A DNA stretch of 15,971 bases. It comes from Microcaldota archaeon (lineage in GTDB: Archaea > Micrarchaeota > Micrarchaeia > Norongarragalinales > UBA8480). The position numbers were made by a program, and so were the translations under genes. This document shows, piece by piece, positions 14,029-15,971 of this stretch; within the stretch, counting starts at the first letter, position 1, and the number at the start of each line of letters is the position of its first letter. The notes under the pieces were generated by a model. That model made no database searches and had not been told where the DNA came from. It saw nothing but the letters and a program-made list of their open reading frames with translations. Location: positions 1-15,971 of the forward strand of contig JAUYPK010000008.1 in NCBI GenBank assembly GCA_030697615.1, written 5' to 3'.

Positions 14029-14877
14029 ATGTATAATCGACAAAAAGTGTTGCTGTATTTGATCTTGCAGTTGAAAAAGCTAGGCAAACCTTTGTCCAAA
14101 ACTTACTTAGACAAACTGTTATTTCTATTAAAAAAAGAGACGAACATAGCTGAACTTGTAAAGTTTTACAATTTTTACCCGCATAACTTTGGCCCTTTTT
14201 CAAACCAATTTTATTTTGACTTAGGTGATTTGCAAAGCCGCGCTTATTTAGATAAAGATTTGGAATTACAAAAAAGCGAAAGTGAAATTGAAGGTTTATT
14301 AAATCCGCGAGAAAAGAGTTTAGTTGAAGAAATTGCGCGTAAATACGCAGGTCATAGCACAGAAGGTATTACCGGCTATGTTTATTCTACTTATCCGGCT
14401 TATGCGGAGCGAAGTAAGCTAAAGGTTCACGTTAAGCAAAAATACGCGCCTGGCGTTTTTTCAATTGGCTACGAAAAGAAGGATATAGACTTGTTTTTAG
14501 ATTTGTTAATTCAAAACCATGTCGATATTGTTGTTGATATCCGCGCTAATCCGTTTAGCATGAATTTTTCTTTTACTAAATCAAAGTTGGCTCATTACTT
14601 GGAAAAGGCCGGAATTGAATATTTGCACATTCCTGATCTTGGAATAACTGGCGAGTATAGGAAAGATTTGAAAACCGATGCTGACTATGCTGAATTGTTT
14701 GGTTTTTACACTAGGGAAATTTTACCAAAGCAATTGAATAAAGTAAGCGCAATTTTGGAACTAGGTAAATCAAAGAGGGTTGTTTTGTTATGTTTTGAGC
14801 AAGACAAAGATCATTGCCACCGTGGCGTAGTCAGTGGGGAGTTAGAAAAGCAAGGCATTTCGGTGACGCATTTATGA
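14029..14877 (+). CDS. YwgA-like/DUF488 fusion protein
   Basis: This 282-residue protein has two domains. The N-terminal part (1-80) is helical, with KTYLDKLLFLLKKE and FYNFYPHNFGPFSNQFYFDL. This resembles YwgA/Panacea-type (SocA-like) domains, where a kLxKLlylak helix precedes a phenylalanine/tyrosine-GP(Y/F)S loop. The C-terminal part (143-282) is DUF488: VFSIGYEKKDIDLFLDLL, VVDIRANPFSMNFSFTKSKL, then LLCFEQDKDHCHRGVV with C255, H262, C263 and H264. DUF488 has no established biochemical function, but these invariant residues look catalytic or metal-binding. The gene is AT-rich and probably leaderless, and its stop overlaps the next start (ATGA at 14874-14877). Domain calls come from motif memory; DUF488 is firm, the N-terminal part less so. 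Confidence 0.75.
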   Translation: MYNRQKVLLYLILQLKKLGKPLSKTYLDKLLFLLKKETNIAELVKFYNFYPHNFGPFSNQFYFDLGDLQSRAYLDKDLELQKSESEIEGLLNPREKSLVEEIARKYAGHSTEGITGYVYSTYPAYAERSKLKVHVKQKYAPGVFSIGYEKKDIDLFLDLLIQNHVDIVVDIRANPFSMNFSFTKSKLAHYLEKAGIEYLHIPDLGITGEYRKDLKTDADYAELFGFYTREILPKQLNKVSAILELGKSKRVVLLCFEQDKDHCHRGVVSGELEKQGISVTHL

Positions 14878-15773
14878 AGGAACGTTTGCTAGTGCTAGCT
14901 AAAGCTGCTCCAGAGGCAAGCAAGAAGTATGAGGAGCTTATTTGTGTAGCCGGAATTACTGACAAAGGCGAGTGGCGTAGAATTTACCCTATTCCGTGGG
15001 AAGTATTCCGGAAAAATAGCGATTTAAATTTTAAGAAAAAATGGTGGATTGAATACGAATTGCAGAGCGACCAGCCATCGGATCATCGGCCGGAGAGTAG
15101 AAAGATAAAATTTGAAACAATAAAGCCAGTAAGGGAAGCTAGTTTTAGGGAAATTGAAGCTATGCTTAAGTCAAGAATGCAAACTTTAGAGGGGCTAGAG
15201 GCATTAGGCATAAAGAAGCAATCACTAGGCGTTGTAGAGCCAAAAGAAGTTTTTGATTTTCTTCCGTCTGATAATGCCAATTATGAGAAGTTAGTTAGTA
15301 TGGGGAAGCAGAGGACTCTTTCTGGTGGTCAAGCTATGAAGCTTAGCCCGCCTAAGTTTAAGTATCGTTATAAGTTTAAAGATGCAGAAGGGGGAAAAAT
15401 TCACGAGAATCTCTGTGAGGATTGGGAAGCGGTTATGGTTTACCTTAACTGTGAAAAAATGAGGTTAGCTGGTAAATATCCCGATGAGGAAACGGTTCAC
15501 GCGAAGGTTAAGGGCAAGATGCTTAGGGACATTTTCAAAAATGGACACGTATACTTTATTGTTGGTTCGCACTTTATTTTTCCAACGTTTATGATCGTTG
15601 GAGTGATTTATCCGAGGAAAGCTGATTTAGCTGGGCCTAGTGCTAAGGATATTGCTGCGATGAAACGTGAATTCGAGCCTTGGCAGCGGTTAGCGGGGGA
15701 AACGTGGCTTCGAATAGCTGAGGATGAAAAGAAGTTCCACCAAGTAGCCAAAGAGAATCAATTGACCAACTGA
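14874..15773 (+). CDS. Conserved unknown protein coupled to the DUF488 gene
   Basis: This is a 299-residue protein from the ATG at 14874, which overlaps the DUF488 stop in ATGA; the frame is open further upstream, but only inside the DUF488 gene. The N-terminal module KYEELICVAGITDKGEWRRIYPIPW (19-42) followed by KKKWWIEYEL and SDHRPESRKIKF (69-80) is a pattern I recall from uncharacterised proteins beside DUF488 genes. The middle is helical. The C-terminal part has YLNCEKMRL, KVKGKMLRDIF and a hydrophobic strand pair HVYFIVGSHFIFPTFMIVGVIYP (225-247) that reads as buried sheet rather than membrane helix. No catalytic motif is obvious. Tight coupling suggests it works with the DUF488 protein. 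Confidence 0.6.
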   Translation: MKERLLVLAKAAPEASKKYEELICVAGITDKGEWRRIYPIPWEVFRKNSDLNFKKKWWIEYELQSDQPSDHRPESRKIKFETIKPVREASFREIEAMLKSRMQTLEGLEALGIKKQSLGVVEPKEVFDFLPSDNANYEKLVSMGKQRTLSGGQAMKLSPPKFKYRYKFKDAEGGKIHENLCEDWEAVMVYLNCEKMRLAGKYPDEETVHAKVKGKMLRDIFKNGHVYFIVGSHFIFPTFMIVGVIYPRKADLAGPSAKDIAAMKREFEPWQRLAGETWLRIAEDEKKFHQVAKENQLTN

Positions 15774-15780
15774 TAAAAGA

Positions 15781-15813
15781 CTTGATGAAAATAGTCTAGT
15801 TTCAATCGTCAAG
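15781..15813 (+). other. Weak inverted repeat after the DUF488 operon
   Basis: CTTGATGAAA and TTTCAATCGTCAAG can pair with one G-T wobble and a three-base bulge. No T-tract follows, so it is not a standard terminator. The rest of the 107-base gap up to 15880 shows only a T-run at 15850-15856. Confidence 0.3.
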
Positions 15814-15880
15814 CCGGAAGCTTACTCCATTAAGTTCGCTAACGTTATGTTTTTTTATCTGTGGGTTGATTAGCGGTAAT

Positions 15881-15971
15881 ATGACTAAAAGCAAAAACAA
15901 GTACGTGAGTTTTGTTAGCGACCAGCATTTTATTACATGCGTAAGGCACGTGTGTGCCGCATATCCGTCTA
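15881..15971 (+). CDS. 5' end of an unidentified gene; resembles Eco47II-type restriction endonucleases
   Basis: This reading frame starts at ATG 15881 and is open to the window edge (30 codons). The upstream GCGGTAAT gives a weak SD. The residues KYVSFVSDQHFITCVRHVCAAY recall the N-terminus of Eco47II-family type II endonucleases, which begin with a (Y/N)xxFxSDExLxxCVxxxxxAY-like pattern. Thirty residues are too few to be sure. If right, it adds a restriction function beside the DUF488 operon. Confidence 0.4.
   Translation, partial: MTKSKNKYVSFVSDQHFITCVRHVCAAYPS

Noticed and set aside
15324..15332. GGQ in the DUF488 partner protein as a release-factor-like catalytic motif.
   Set aside because: The surrounding residues (RTLSGGQAMKL) and the lack of any release-factor domain make it a chance tripeptide.
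15816..15833. GGAAGCTTACTCCATT resembles the truD 3' end (GGAAGCTTTACTGAATT), suggesting a second gene-end duplication like that at pyrH.
   Set aside because: The match is short, needs a gap and breaks the reading frame, and the mismatches are not synonymous. Unlike the pyrH case it has no coding logic, so chance is likely.
15945..15958. GGCAC-GTGT-GTGCC perfect 5-bp inverted repeat near the right edge.
   Set aside because: It lies inside an open reading frame, is very short and has no partner copies in the window.

Overview
The window looks archaeal. It carries an aRF1/eRF1-type release factor (NIKS and GGQ motifs), an archaeal-type UMP kinase, an archaeal TruD, a translin-family protein and a Bat-type HTH_10 regulator. 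Starts are often preceded by a TATA box 20-30 bases upstream, with little or no leader. Genes are packed tightly, with no gap above about 110 bases. A DPANN or other small-genome archaeon is plausible, but I cannot place it further. I saw no rRNA, tRNA, CRISPR array or transposase.

Left block (+ strand, 1-2932): the end of phosphoenolpyruvate synthase, a RelA/SpoT-type (p)ppGpp synthetase with a decayed hydrolase half, a UPF0200 P-loop kinase-like protein and a probable TIKI/TraB-superfamily protein. Gaps of 1-17 bases suggest one operon linking carbon/energy state to alarmone signalling.

Toxin-antitoxin cassette (2930-3511): a small antitoxin (+) and a RelE-like toxin (-) are arranged tail to tail with a 17-base overlap. 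The cassette is flanked by two imperfect direct repeats. One is the functional 3' end of pyrH. The other is a displaced copy of the same codons (FKGTIVKD-stop against FKGTVVKD-stop). This looks like an insertion into the pyrH 3' end that kept the gene intact, and it is the most unusual feature here.

Minus-strand block (3485-6103): a PQ-loop (SemiSWEET-like) membrane protein, a large protein with a stand-alone PEP-utilising phosphohistidine (swivel) domain, and pyrH. A palindromic TATA element separates this block from the + strand information-processing genes: translin, seryl-tRNA synthetase, aRF1 and an RBBP9-like hydrolase (6176-9928).

Second minus-strand block (9933-12703): an HTH_10 regulator, a second swivel-domain protein related to the first, and a small GNAT-like protein, probably co-transcribed. 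With the ppsA fragment, three proteins here belong to phosphohistidine/PEP chemistry, and two of them lack the ATP-grasp and TIM-barrel parts of PEP synthase.

Right block (+, 12754-15971): truD, then a leaderless two-gene operon of a YwgA-like/DUF488 fusion and a conserved unknown protein overlapping by ATGA. A third reading frame open at the window edge has an N-terminus resembling Eco47II-type restriction endonucleases. This end looks like the start of an accessory, possibly defence-related, island.
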